The position numbers and the translations under genes are program-made. The notes beneath the pieces are model-generated. The model had not been told where the DNA came from and did not search any database. It saw only the letters and a program-made list of their open reading frames with translations. Below are positions 7,748 through 15,376 of a DNA stretch of 64,000 nt, in pieces. Where the stretch lies: assembly GCF_900604385.1 (NCBI RefSeq), contig NZ_LR027382.1:2009501-2073500 (forward strand), written 5' to 3'. The DNA is from Alistipes megaguti (lineage in GTDB: Bacteria > Bacteroidota > Bacteroidia > Bacteroidales > Rikenellaceae). Position 1 is the first letter of the stretch; the number at the start of each line of letters is the position of its first letter.

Positions 7748-7879
7748 GTTTTTATCTCTTTTTGTCCATGTTTCGGTGACGGTTCCGGCCTGATCGGAAG
7801 TCGATGCGGCCGACGCCCTGCGACGGAGGGTGTCATGTCTTCTGATGTCAAGATACGAAAAAAATACAATCGTGCAATA

Positions 7880-7910
7880 TTGCCGGCGTTGAGAATATTG
7901 AATATCTTTG
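7880..7910 (+). promoter_or_regulatory. Promoter for the META-domain lipoprotein
   Basis: TTG (7880-7882), a 20-bp spacer and TATCTTTG (7903-7910). It implies a long leader of about 190 nt before the ATG at 8108. A 39-codon open frame (7961-8080) lies in that leader but has no recognisable product. The rest of 7748-8107 holds nothing else that I can identify. Confidence 0.65.
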
Positions 7911-8107
7911 CACACGGTATTCGGGGCGATCTGCACCGTGGCACGAACCTCGGAGACCGATGAGCGATGCGGAGAGGAACGGTTCTTCCGGCCTGGCCGC
8001 GATGCTTGTCTTGGTTGCGGAGTCCATGCCCCGATCCTGTTTTGGCCCGGCTTTTGAACTCCGACAGCGGAAGCAATAACACCTAAACTAAATATATTGT
8101 AGCGATT

Positions 8108-8530
8108 ATGAAAAAGATTCTTGCAGCCGCCGGGCTGCTTCTGGCGATGACCGCCTGCTGCTGCCAGCAGGAGAACCTGCCTCTCGAAGGCACTTCGTGG
8201 AAACTCTCCAAGATGGAGTCGATCCCCGCAACGGCCGTTTCGGCCGAGGAGGATGCCTTCACGCTGATGTTCAATGCCGCCGATACGCTGGTGGCCGGAC
8301 GTACGAACTGCAACCGCTTCTTCGGCCCTTACATCCTCAATGGCAAGAGCCTGAAGTTCGGGAATCTGGGCATGACGCGGATGGCCTGCCCCGATCTGCA
8401 GTACGAGACTTCGTTTGTCGAGATGCTCTCGAAGGTGAACGGATTCGAGATTAAGGGTTCGGATCTGAAGCTTCTCGACGGCGATCGGGTTCTGGCCGAG
8501 TTCCAGGGAACGCAGGCTGCCGCCGAATAG
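8108..8530 (+). CDS. META-domain (HslJ-like) lipoprotein
   Basis: 140 aa with a lipoprotein signal (KKILAAAGLLLAMTACC, Cys near residue 17). The META fold is recognisable from LEGTSWKLSKM, then FTLMFNAADTLVAGRTNCNRFFGPY, then LKFGNLGMTRMACPD, the TxxxC segment typical of HslJ. META proteins are exported and linked to stress or antibiotic tolerance in other bacteria; the role here is unknown. A strong terminator lies 200 bp downstream. The intervening 8531-8729 is G-rich with no supported gene. Confidence 0.88.
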   Translation: MKKILAAAGLLLAMTACCCQQENLPLEGTSWKLSKMESIPATAVSAEEDAFTLMFNAADTLVAGRTNCNRFFGPYILNGKSLKFGNLGMTRMACPDLQYETSFVEMLSKVNGFEIKGSDLKLLDGDRVLAEFQGTQAAAE

Positions 8531-8729
8531 CCGGATGTCCGGGGTGGGGTGCGTTCTGCCCGCTGCGGTTTGGTCTGGCGGCAATGTCAAAACCCTCCGC
8601 CGTGGTTGGGACCGTCTGCGAATGGTTTGATTCTCTCGCTCTCAGGCCCGATTCGCCCGCTGTGGTCCCGATCCATCTCTCTTCCCGATACCCGAACCTG
8701 CAGCGGTCTGGGTTTCGGGTTTCGAAAAA

Positions 8730-8765
8730 GGGTCCCGCGTCAGTCAAGGACGCGGGACCCTTTTT
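8730..8765 (+). terminator. Strong intrinsic terminator
   Basis: GGGTCCCGCGTC (8730-8741) pairs perfectly with GACGCGGGACCC (8749-8760) around a 7-nt loop, followed by TTTTT. The preceding AAAAA makes it potentially bidirectional. Confidence 0.92.
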
Positions 8766-8810
8766 GTGGGGTGAAGGGGCGCTGGCGAAGTTGTAGCGGG
8801 GTGCGATAAC

Positions 8811-8845
8811 CAAAAACGGTCCTCTTCCGCAAGGAAGAGGACCGT
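8811..8845 (-). terminator. Terminator of rplU-rpmA
   Basis: ACGGTCCTCTTCC and its exact complement form a 13-bp stem with a 4-nt loop (8816-8845). On the minus strand a T5 tract follows. It lies 20 bp after the rpmA stop. Confidence 0.92.
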
Positions 8846-8865
8846 TATCTTCAGACAGAGGGAGA

Positions 8866-9126
8866 CTACTCGCTCAGCGGGGTAACGCTGACATAGGATC
8901 TTCCTTCGCGCTTCTTGCAGAACTCGACGGTTCCGTCCACCAGAGCGAAGAGCGTGTGGTCTTTGCCCATGCCGACATTTTCACCGGCATTGTGCACCGT
9001 ACCGCGCTGGCGGACGATGATGTTGCCCGCCTTTGCGAACTGACCGCCGAACAATTTGATGCCGAGTCGCTTGCTTTCGGACTCACGGCCGTTCTTCGAA
9101 CTACCTACACCTTTTTTGTGTGCCAT
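8866..9126 (-). CDS. rpmA: 50S ribosomal protein L27
   Basis: 86 aa, full length. MAHKKGVGSSKNGRESESKRLG is the standard L27 N-terminus without the cleavable extension seen in Firmicutes, followed by GxIIVRQRGT and GKDHTLFALVDGTVEF. It sits near the peptidyl-transferase centre. It lies 21 bp after rplU and is co-transcribed with it. Confidence 0.97.
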   Translation of the reverse strand: MAHKKGVGSSKNGRESESKRLGIKLFGGQFAKAGNIIVRQRGTVHNAGENVGMGKDHTLFALVDGTVEFCKKREGRSYVSVTPLSE

Positions 9127-9147
9127 GATGCTTCAGTTTTTAAAGGT

Positions 9148-9459
9148 TTATGCAACGATTTCTTCCACGAGGATCTGGGTGAGGAACTGGCGGTGTCCGT
9201 TGCACTTCTGGTATCCGGTGCGACGTTTCTTTTTGAAGACCAGAACCTTGTCATCCTTCAGATGCTTGAGGATCTTGCACTTTACTGCGGCGCCTTCAAC
9301 TACAGGTGCGCCGACTTTGACCTGACCGTCATTGTCTGTGAGCAGGACTTTGTCGAAACTTACGGACGAATTCTCTTCGCCCTGGAGACGGTGAACATAA
9401 AGTTTCCGACCTTTTTCAGCTTTGAATTGCTGACCTGCGATCTCTACGATTACGTACAT
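9148..9459 (-). CDS. rplU: 50S ribosomal protein L21
   Basis: 103 aa. MYVIVEIAGQQFKAEKG at the N-terminus and VFKKKRRTGYQKCNGHRQ near the end are diagnostic of L21. The ATG at 9459 is chosen because homology begins there; open sequence upstream overlaps the promoter. It is first in the rplU-rpmA operon. Confidence 0.97.
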   Translation of the reverse strand: MYVIVEIAGQQFKAEKGRKLYVHRLQGEENSSVSFDKVLLTDNDGQVKVGAPVVEGAAVKCKILKHLKDDKVLVFKKKRRTGYQKCNGHRQFLTQILVEEIVA

Positions 9460-9488
9460 TCTACGTGTAATTGAATGAATTCGGGAGG

Positions 9489-9518
9489 CAAATATACGGA
9501 TAATTTCCGAGAAACAAA
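9489..9518 (-). promoter_or_regulatory. rplU-rpmA promoter
   Basis: TTTG (9515-9518) and TATATTTG (9489-9496) on the minus strand with an 18-bp spacer. The leader is about 25 nt. Confidence 0.7.
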
Positions 9519-9664
9519 ACGCCGGCGACAAAAAAATTGTCGGGAGGGATCGGGGCACGGTTTTGGCGGGAGGGGTGAGTGGCGATTTTCGGATCGAATC
9601 TGTACTCTTTGACGGGAAGAGGGGCTGACGGGTCCGAAAAATTTCCGGGTCTCATAAATTCTTG

Positions 9665-9672
9665 CTACCTTT
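9665..9672 (+). promoter_or_regulatory. -7 box at the cysQ start
   Basis: TACCTTTA, one mismatch from TAnnTTTG, ends only 3 bp before the ATG at 9676. Either the mRNA is leaderless or translation begins at the in-frame ATG at 9724. Confidence 0.45.
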
Positions 9673-9675
9673 ACC

Positions 9676-10569
9676 ATGACAATGACGGAAACAGAAGTCA
9701 GGAATTCAAAACCGCGAGTGACGATGATAAACGACAAGGTGCGCCAATATCTGCTGCCTCCGCTTTTCAATGCGGCAGTCAGGGCCGGGGCCTCGATCAT
9801 GCAAGTATACAAGAATTTCGACGATTACGACATCAGCCTCAAGGCCGACTGTACACCCATTACGCTGGCTGACCGGCTGGCCCACCGCACGATCCGCGAG
9901 TATCTGGGGCCGACGCGTATTCCGATTCTTTCGGAGGAGGGTCGTGAGATGCGCTACGACGAGCGCTGCAACTGGGAGCTCTACTGGCTGGTGGATCCGT
10001 TGGACGGGACCGTGGAGTTCATCAAGGGCAACAACGAGTTCACGGTCAACATCGCCCTGATGGAGAACAACGTCTGCATCGGAGCGGTGATCTACGTGCC
10101 CTATTTCGAGAAGATGTACATTGCCGGGCGCGACTCGGGGTCTTACCTGAAGGAGCATGTGGTGCCGGATGCCGGGGCAAACTATACGTACGAGGAGATT
10201 GTAGGCGGATGGAGGCGTTTGCCGCTGGAGAGTGAGGCGCACCACGACCACCTGCGGGTGGCTCTTTCGCGGTCGCACCAGACGCGCGAGACGCACGAGG
10301 CTGTCGAGCGGCTCCGCGAACGTTATCCCGATCTGGAGATTGTCGAGCAGGGGAGCTCCTACAAGTTCTGCATGCTGGCCGAGGGTCGGGTCGACTACTA
10401 CGTGCGCACGACCCATACCTACGAGTGGGATACGGCGGCCGGCGAGTTGATTCTCTTGGAGGCAGGGGGCTCCACGCGGTCGCTGCCCGACGAACGGGAA
10501 CTGCGCTACAACGAGGAGGACCTGCACAATCCGTGGTTCTGCTGTCGGTCGAAGTACTGCCCCTTCTGA
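9676..10569 (+). CDS. cysQ: CysQ-type 3'(2'),5'-bisphosphate nucleotidase / inositol monophosphatase family
   Basis: Up to 297 aa. The Li-sensitive phosphatase motifs are in order: ILSEEGR (metal-binding Glu), WLVDPLDGTVEF (DPLDGT core), and EWDTAAGELILLEAGG at the C-terminus. The closest functional group is CysQ, which removes 3'-phosphoadenosine 5'-phosphate formed in sulfate assimilation; a role on inositol phosphates cannot be excluded. Two starts are possible: 9676 (MTMTETEV) and 9724 (MINDKVRQ). The first 16 residues carry no family signal, and a promoter-like box lies 3 bp before 9676. No sulfur genes are adjacent, and the gene stands alone with its own terminator. Confidence 0.88.
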   Translation: MTMTETEVRNSKPRVTMINDKVRQYLLPPLFNAAVRAGASIMQVYKNFDDYDISLKADCTPITLADRLAHRTIREYLGPTRIPILSEEGREMRYDERCNWELYWLVDPLDGTVEFIKGNNEFTVNIALMENNVCIGAVIYVPYFEKMYIAGRDSGSYLKEHVVPDAGANYTYEEIVGGWRRLPLESEAHHDHLRVALSRSHQTRETHEAVERLRERYPDLEIVEQGSSYKFCMLAEGRVDYYVRTTHTYEWDTAAGELILLEAGGSTRSLPDERELRYNEEDLHNPWFCCRSKYCPF

Positions 10570-10603
10570 GGACCGGCGGGCGACATTATAATTATATAAA
10601 GGT

Positions 10604-10638
10604 CCCGGTTTCCGTTGTGCGGAGACCGGGATTTTTTT
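10604..10638 (+). terminator. Terminator of cysQ
   Basis: CCCGGT-T-TCCG pairs with CGGA-G-ACCGGG around a short loop (10604-10630) and is followed by ATTTTTTT. Confidence 0.9.
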
Positions 10639-10861
10639 CGTGAGGGGCGCCGGGATTTGTCGGGCAGCCGGAATGTTCTCGGAATGTGTCGGGGTCGATG
10701 GCGTTGGGCTGACTGACGTCTGGCGGTGCTGTCGGGGATGGAATGGCCGGGATATTGCCGGGAGGTGCGGACTTCGGCCATGCCCCGGGAATTGTCGCGC
10801 GTCTGCTGCTGTCGGGAATGCGGAGCCCCGGAGGTTGTGGTATGCGTTGATGGAAAGATGG
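10639..10861. other. Gene-free G-rich interval between convergent genes
   Basis: 223 bp, G-rich on the plus strand, with many scattered GTCGGG and CCGGGA words but no regular period. I find no ORF, RNA fold or promoter that I can support here. Confidence 0.5.
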
Positions 10862-11128
10862 TTACCTGGCGGCCTTGTGTTCGATGTCGCAAGCGCCGCA
10901 GTTTCCCGAACATCCGGCCAGGGAGTGGCTGTCGGAGCAGTCGGCCGTACCGTCGGCTTCGCGGGTCTCCTGCACGGCGCACTTGATTCCCAGTCGCTGC
11001 ATGTCCTTGTTGGTCGAGATCTCCGAGTCGATGTGGTGACCCTTGATCATCAGCGTCAGGGACATCCCCACGACGAAGAAGGCAACGGCAACGATGGCGC
11101 AGATCAGTACGATTAACCAGGCGGGCAT
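10862..11128 (-). CDS. Small Cys-rich membrane protein
   Basis: 88 aa. A single transmembrane helix spans residues about 4-27 (WLIVLICAIVAVAFFVVGMSL). A conserved-looking middle GHHIDSEISTNKDMQRLGIKC follows, and the tail holds Cys residues spaced CSDSHSLAGCSGNCGAC. Similar short, one-helix Cys-tailed proteins occur in Bacteroidales, some annotated near FeoB; I cannot assign a function. The Cys cluster could bind metal or an Fe-S centre. It is divergent from trkA with an overlapping promoter. Confidence 0.75.
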   Translation of the reverse strand: MPAWLIVLICAIVAVAFFVVGMSLTLMIKGHHIDSEISTNKDMQRLGIKCAVQETREADGTADCSDSHSLAGCSGNCGACDIEHKAAR

Positions 11129-11156
11129 GGCGGTCAAGTTTTTGTGGTTTGAAATT

Positions 11157-11201
11157 TTGGCTTTCGGGGACAAATGTATATATTTGTCAGATAAATTGCA
11201 A
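11157..11201. promoter_or_regulatory. Back-to-back divergent promoters (trkA and Cys-rich gene)
   Basis: Plus strand: TTG 11157-11159, 19 bp, TATATTTG 11179-11186. Minus strand: TTG 11199-11201, 20 bp, TACATTTG 11171-11178. The two -7 boxes are adjacent, forming the near-palindrome at 11171-11186, so each promoter overlaps the spacer of the other. Confidence 0.8.
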
Positions 11202-11257
11202 AAATGTTGCCCGAAGGATTCGGGCGACGGATCGCAGGATACAATTTCGGAAAACGT

Positions 11258-12598
11258 ATGAAAATCGTCATAGCGGGAGCCGGAGAGATGGGCAGCCATC
11301 TGGCGCGGATGCTCAGCGGCAGCGGACACGACATCACGGTGGTGGACAGCGATCAGAAGCTGTTGGCCGAGGTGGGGGCGCTGGCCGACGTGATCACCGT
11401 CGAGGGGGACTCGACGACCTTTGCGGTGTTGCGCAAGGCGTCGGTCCGCAAGTGTGACCTCTTTATCGCCGTCAACCACGAGGAGAACGACAACATCGTG
11501 GCGGCGATGCTGGCCAAGAAGCTCGGAGCGCGGAAATCCATCGCGCGCATCGACAACAACGAGTATCTCGAGCCCAACAACAAGGAGATGTTCATCGACA
11601 TGGGCATCGACTACCTGTTCTATCCGGAGAAGGTGGCGGCGCGGGAGGTGATCAACCTGCTGGGCCACACCTCGACGACCGAATACGTGGATTTTTCGAG
11701 CGGCAAGCTTTCGCTGGTGGTCTTCCGCCTGGAGCCGGCCTCGCCGCTGGTGGGACAGGTGCTGACGGGCTTTGCCGACGACCAGACTCCGTTGAGCTAC
11801 CGTACGGTGGCCATCACGCGGGGCGGTCAGACGATCATCCCGCGTGCGGGGGAGGAGTTCATGGAGGGCGACATGATCTACGTGATAGCCCGCCAGGACG
11901 CCGTGCACGAGGTGATGGAGTTTTCGGGGCAGACGAACATCGAGATCCGCAACATGATGATCCTGGGCGGTTCGCGCATCGGCATCCGGGTAGCCACGGA
12001 GCTGCAGGACGAGGTCAACATCAAGCTCATCGACTACAACGCCGAGAAGGCCTACCGGCTGGCCGAGATGCTGGACAAGACGCTGATCATCAACGAGGAC
12101 GGTCGCAATACGGAAGCCATGATGGAGGAGGGCCTGTCGAACATGGACGCCTTTGTGGCGGTGACGGGCCGCAGCGAGACGAACATCCTGGCGGCGATGC
12201 TGGCCAAGCGGATGGGCGTGAAGAAGGTGATCGCCGAGGTCGAGAACCTGAACTACATCAACCTGGCGGAGTCGATCGGCATCGATACGATCATCAACAA
12301 GAAGCTGGTGACGGCGTCGAACATCTTTCGCTTCACGATGTCGACCGACGTGCAGGCGATCAAGTGCCTGACGGGGAGCGACGCCGAGGTGCTGGAGTTC
12401 ATCGTCAAGCCCAATTCGCCGGCGACCAAATGCCGGATCAAGGATCTGGGACTTCCCGAGGATACGATCATCGGCGGCATCGTGCGCGGCGACAAGGTTT
12501 TCATCGCCGTGGACAACATGGAGATCAACCCCTACGACCGCGTGGTGGTCTTTGCCATGCCGGCGTCGGTAGGGCGCATAGGATATTACTTTAACTGA
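11258..12598 (+). CDS. trkA: Trk potassium uptake regulator TrkA
   Basis: 446 aa cytosolic NAD(H)-binding gating subunit of TrkH/KtrB-type K+ channels. It contains two RCK_N/RCK_C tandem units. The first Rossmann motif is MKIVIAGAGEMGSHLARML at residues 1-19; the second is MMILGGSRIGIRVATEL near residue 233. Each is followed by a TrkA_C domain (the last around ECLTGSDAEVLEF to VVFAMP). The ATG at 11258 is preferred because the Rossmann strand begins there; an earlier in-frame ATG lies at 11204. The membrane subunit TrkH is not next to it in this window. Confidence 0.94.
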   Translation: MKIVIAGAGEMGSHLARMLSGSGHDITVVDSDQKLLAEVGALADVITVEGDSTTFAVLRKASVRKCDLFIAVNHEENDNIVAAMLAKKLGARKSIARIDNNEYLEPNNKEMFIDMGIDYLFYPEKVAAREVINLLGHTSTTEYVDFSSGKLSLVVFRLEPASPLVGQVLTGFADDQTPLSYRTVAITRGGQTIIPRAGEEFMEGDMIYVIARQDAVHEVMEFSGQTNIEIRNMMILGGSRIGIRVATELQDEVNIKLIDYNAEKAYRLAEMLDKTLIINEDGRNTEAMMEEGLSNMDAFVAVTGRSETNILAAMLAKRMGVKKVIAEVENLNYINLAESIGIDTIINKKLVTASNIFRFTMSTDVQAIKCLTGSDAEVLEFIVKPNSPATKCRIKDLGLPEDTIIGGIVRGDKVFIAVDNMEINPYDRVVVFAMPASVGRIGYYFN

Positions 12599-12709
12599 TT
12601 TAACTGACGGGGCGGTGCCCCGGGACGGAGAGATACCGGTCGGGAGGCGGACGGGCGCCGGGCATTCCGATCCGGACGACGCGGTGTCATCCGCCGAAAA
12701 CTGGAGAAA

Positions 12710-14194
12710 ATGTCTTTTCGAAACAGCATACTCAGAGCGTGGTTCTCGCAGCGCGAACGGTCGATAGACCGGTTCCGCCGCCATCCGGTCGAGACCCAGA
12801 TGCGCATGTTCCGCCGGCTGTTGCGCCGCGGCCGCATGACGGAGTTCGGCGAACGTTACGACCTGCGGCATATCCGTACGGTGGAGCAGTTCGAGTCGTT
12901 GGTTGCGACGTTCGACTACGAGACCTTCAAGCCCTACATCGAGCAGATGCGTGCCGGGGCGTGGAACGTCACGTGGCCGGGCCGGGTTTCGTTGTTTGCC
13001 CGCTCGTCGGGCACCACGTCGGACCGGAGCAAATACATCCCCGTGACGCGGGAGTCGTTGTGGCGCAACCATACGCTCGGCATGCGCGACGTGGCGACGG
13101 TCTATGCGGCCAACTACCCGCGCAGCCGGGTGCTTGAGGGCAAGACGCTGACGCTGGGCGGTTCGTGCATTGCCGAGGGCCGCAATCTGGTGGGTGATCT
13201 TTCGGCGCTGCTGATCCACGAGACGAAGTTCTGGAGCGGGTGGTTCCGGGCACCGCGCATCGAGACGGCCATCATTGCCGATTTCGATGCCAAGTGCGAG
13301 GCGATCTGCCGCGAATGTACGGGCGAGCACATCACGGCCTTTGCGGGGGTTCCGTCGTGGAACCTGGCGCTGATGCGCCGCGTGCTGGAGTACACCGGGC
13401 GTCGGAATCTGCTGGAGGTTTGGCCCGATCTGGAGATGTTCGCCCACGGCGGGGTGGAGTTCACCCCCTACCGGCGTTCGTTCGAGGAGCTGATCCCCTC
13501 CGACGGGATGCACTACATGGAGACCTACAACGCCTCGGAGGGCTTTTTTGCCCTGGCCGACGATCCTTCGCGCAGCGACATGCTGCTGATGCTGGATTAC
13601 GGGACCTTCTTCGAATTCCGCGACGGCGAACGGATCGTTCCGCTCGAGGGGGTGGAGTGCGGCAAGGTTTATGCCGTGCTGATCACGTCGAACAACGGCC
13701 TGTGGCGCTACGAGATCGGCGATACGGTGGAGTTCACCTCGACGAACCCCTACCGGATCCGTTTTGCGGGGCGCACGCGTCAGTATATCAACGTATTCGG
13801 CGAGGAGCTGATTGTCGACAATGCCGAGCGGGCGCTCGCGGCCGCCTGCCGCCGGACGGGAGCCGTGGTGAGCGAATATACGGTCTCGCCGTGCTACATG
13901 TCGCTGCGCGAGCGGGGCGCCCACGAGTGGATCGTGGAGTTCGACCGCGAACCCGATTCGATGGAGTCGTTTGCGGCGGCGCTCGACGAGGAGCTGCGGG
14001 CCGTCAATTCGGACTATGACGCCAAGCGCCGCACGACGCTCGAGAGGCAGCATCTGCTGTGCATGCCGCGCGGGGGGTTCCTGGCGTGGATGCGGGCGCG
14101 GGGGAAGAACAAGGTTCCGCGGCTGATGAACGACCGCCGGGTGGCCGACGACGTGAAGTCGTTTGCGGGGATCGGCGGCGAAGAGGGGCACTGA
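12710..14194 (+). CDS. GH3-family acyl-adenylating enzyme
   Basis: 494 aa, matching the bacterial branch of the GH3 (auxin-responsive promoter) family. ATP/AMP-binding motifs are visible: ARSSGTTSDRSKYIPVT (residues about 97-113), MHYMETYNASEGFFA, and WRYEIGDTVEFTS, followed by a C-terminal IRFAGRTRQYINVFGEEL hinge and small lid domain. Plant members conjugate amino acids to jasmonate or auxin through an acyl-adenylate. In Bacteroidales the acyl substrate is not known to me. It follows trkA by 111 bp on the same strand without an obvious terminator between them. Confidence 0.9.
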   Translation: MSFRNSILRAWFSQRERSIDRFRRHPVETQMRMFRRLLRRGRMTEFGERYDLRHIRTVEQFESLVATFDYETFKPYIEQMRAGAWNVTWPGRVSLFARSSGTTSDRSKYIPVTRESLWRNHTLGMRDVATVYAANYPRSRVLEGKTLTLGGSCIAEGRNLVGDLSALLIHETKFWSGWFRAPRIETAIIADFDAKCEAICRECTGEHITAFAGVPSWNLALMRRVLEYTGRRNLLEVWPDLEMFAHGGVEFTPYRRSFEELIPSDGMHYMETYNASEGFFALADDPSRSDMLLMLDYGTFFEFRDGERIVPLEGVECGKVYAVLITSNNGLWRYEIGDTVEFTSTNPYRIRFAGRTRQYINVFGEELIVDNAERALAAACRRTGAVVSEYTVSPCYMSLRERGAHEWIVEFDREPDSMESFAAALDEELRAVNSDYDAKRRTTLERQHLLCMPRGGFLAWMRARGKNKVPRLMNDRRVADDVKSFAGIGGEEGH

Positions 14195-14245
14195 GCCTGT
14201 CGTCGTTCGTAAACTGGGCGCCATCAGATCCGATAAAACGAGCGT

Positions 14246-14680
14246 ATGAAAACGGTTTCATCATTCCTCATTTTGTTGTTGCCCTTGATCATGCAAAGCT
14301 GCGGATTTGTCTATGAACGGCATCTTACTGGGAATTATTACTTGATCGCAGTGGATACCAAAGAGGATATGGATGTGTGTTATCATCAACCGGAAGATGA
14401 TGCACCTTATACGGGCATAACCGGGGCGAGTGTTTATGCCGTGGGATATGACGATGATTTTATTCTGGTCAAGGCGTACCGTGCGTTGAAGGACAGTATG
14501 GGAGTTTCCTTACCGCGTTATGACAGGCATACAACCGAATATTACATCATTCCCGTCAATAACGCGCAGGAGGCCTGGGAGGCGCAGGAAAACAAATTCG
14601 GGGCATTCGATGAAGAGGCCTTTGAAGTGAGGCGGAAAGAGCTGGGAGTACCGGATGATATAACATTCAAGAAGCTGTAA
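14246..14680 (+). CDS. Small lipoprotein of unknown function
   Basis: 144 aa with a lipoprotein signal (SSFLILLLPLIMQSCGF, Cys near 19). The mature domain begins GNYYLIAVDTKEDMDVCYH and has alternating strands (GASVYAVGYDDDFILVKAYR, TEYYIIPV). It loosely resembles DUF3997-type proteins, but I am not sure. The gene is visibly AT-richer than both neighbours and uses more A/T-ending codons, suggesting later acquisition. It has its own terminator. Confidence 0.7.
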   Translation: MKTVSSFLILLLPLIMQSCGFVYERHLTGNYYLIAVDTKEDMDVCYHQPEDDAPYTGITGASVYAVGYDDDFILVKAYRALKDSMGVSLPRYDRHTTEYYIIPVNNAQEAWEAQENKFGAFDEEAFEVRRKELGVPDDITFKKL

Positions 14681-14708
14681 TAAAAATTATTAACGATATT
14701 AACGGGAG

Positions 14709-14731
14709 GATAACGCTTTACGTTATCTCTT
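14709..14731 (+). terminator. Terminator after the small lipoprotein gene
   Basis: GATAACG (14709-14715) and CGTTATC (14721-14727) flank a CTTTA loop, followed by TCTTTTC. Confidence 0.75.
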
Positions 14732-14755
14732 TTCAAACCATTAACGGATACGGTC

Positions 14756-15376
14756 ATGTACATAGCCATTGCAGGAAATATCGGGAGCGGGAAGACGACG
14801 CTGACTGAGATGTTGACGCAGCGATACGATGCCAAATGCTATCTGGAGGAGTGTGACAACCCCTATATCGGCGATTTCTACGAGGACATGAACCGTTGGG
14901 CGTTCCAACTTCAGATCTCGTTTCTCGGGAGCCGGATCCAGCAGACGATGGATATGCTTTCGGACAACAAATCGGGGGTGATCTTTCAGGACCGCACGAT
15001 CTACGAGGATGCTCACATCTTCGCCGACAACCTCCATGAAATGGGACTGATGTCGACGCGCGACATCGAGACCTACATGAAGATCTTCCGCCTGGTGACG
15101 TCGCTCATTCCGCAGCCCGACCTGCTGATCTACCTCAAGGCGAGCGTTCCGACGCTCATCTCGCAGATCCGCAAACGGGGCCGCGAGTACGAGATGAATA
15201 TCGACGAACTCTATCTGAAACGTCTGAACGACAAATACAACCATTGGATCGACACGATCTACGAAGGGGAGGTCTTTGTCGTGGACAAGGACCACGAGGA
15301 TTTTGTTTCGGATCCGGCGGTCTTCGAGCGGATCTGCGCGCGGTTGGATGCTCTCAAAGCCCGCGAAGAGCGATGA
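14756..15376 (+). CDS. Deoxynucleoside kinase
   Basis: 206 aa of the dNK/dCK/dGK family, which phosphorylates salvaged deoxynucleosides. The Walker A motif is GNIGSGKTT (residues 7-15). The EECDNPYIGDFYEDMNRWAFQLQ segment supplies the base-binding residues, and FQDRTIYEDAHIFA holds the DR-S/T-IYED motif. The lid region IRKRGREYE is typical. It overlaps the following methyltransferase by an ATGA junction and so is translationally coupled to it. Which base it prefers is not evident. Confidence 0.9.
   Translation: MYIAIAGNIGSGKTTLTEMLTQRYDAKCYLEECDNPYIGDFYEDMNRWAFQLQISFLGSRIQQTMDMLSDNKSGVIFQDRTIYEDAHIFADNLHEMGLMSTRDIETYMKIFRLVTSLIPQPDLLIYLKASVPTLISQIRKRGREYEMNIDELYLKRLNDKYNHWIDTIYEGEVFVVDKDHEDFVSDPAVFERICARLDALKAREER

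Noticed and set aside
7961..8080. 39-codon open frame in the leader of the META-domain gene
   Set aside because: No recognisable product, no start signal and average composition; could be a leader peptide, but nothing supports it.
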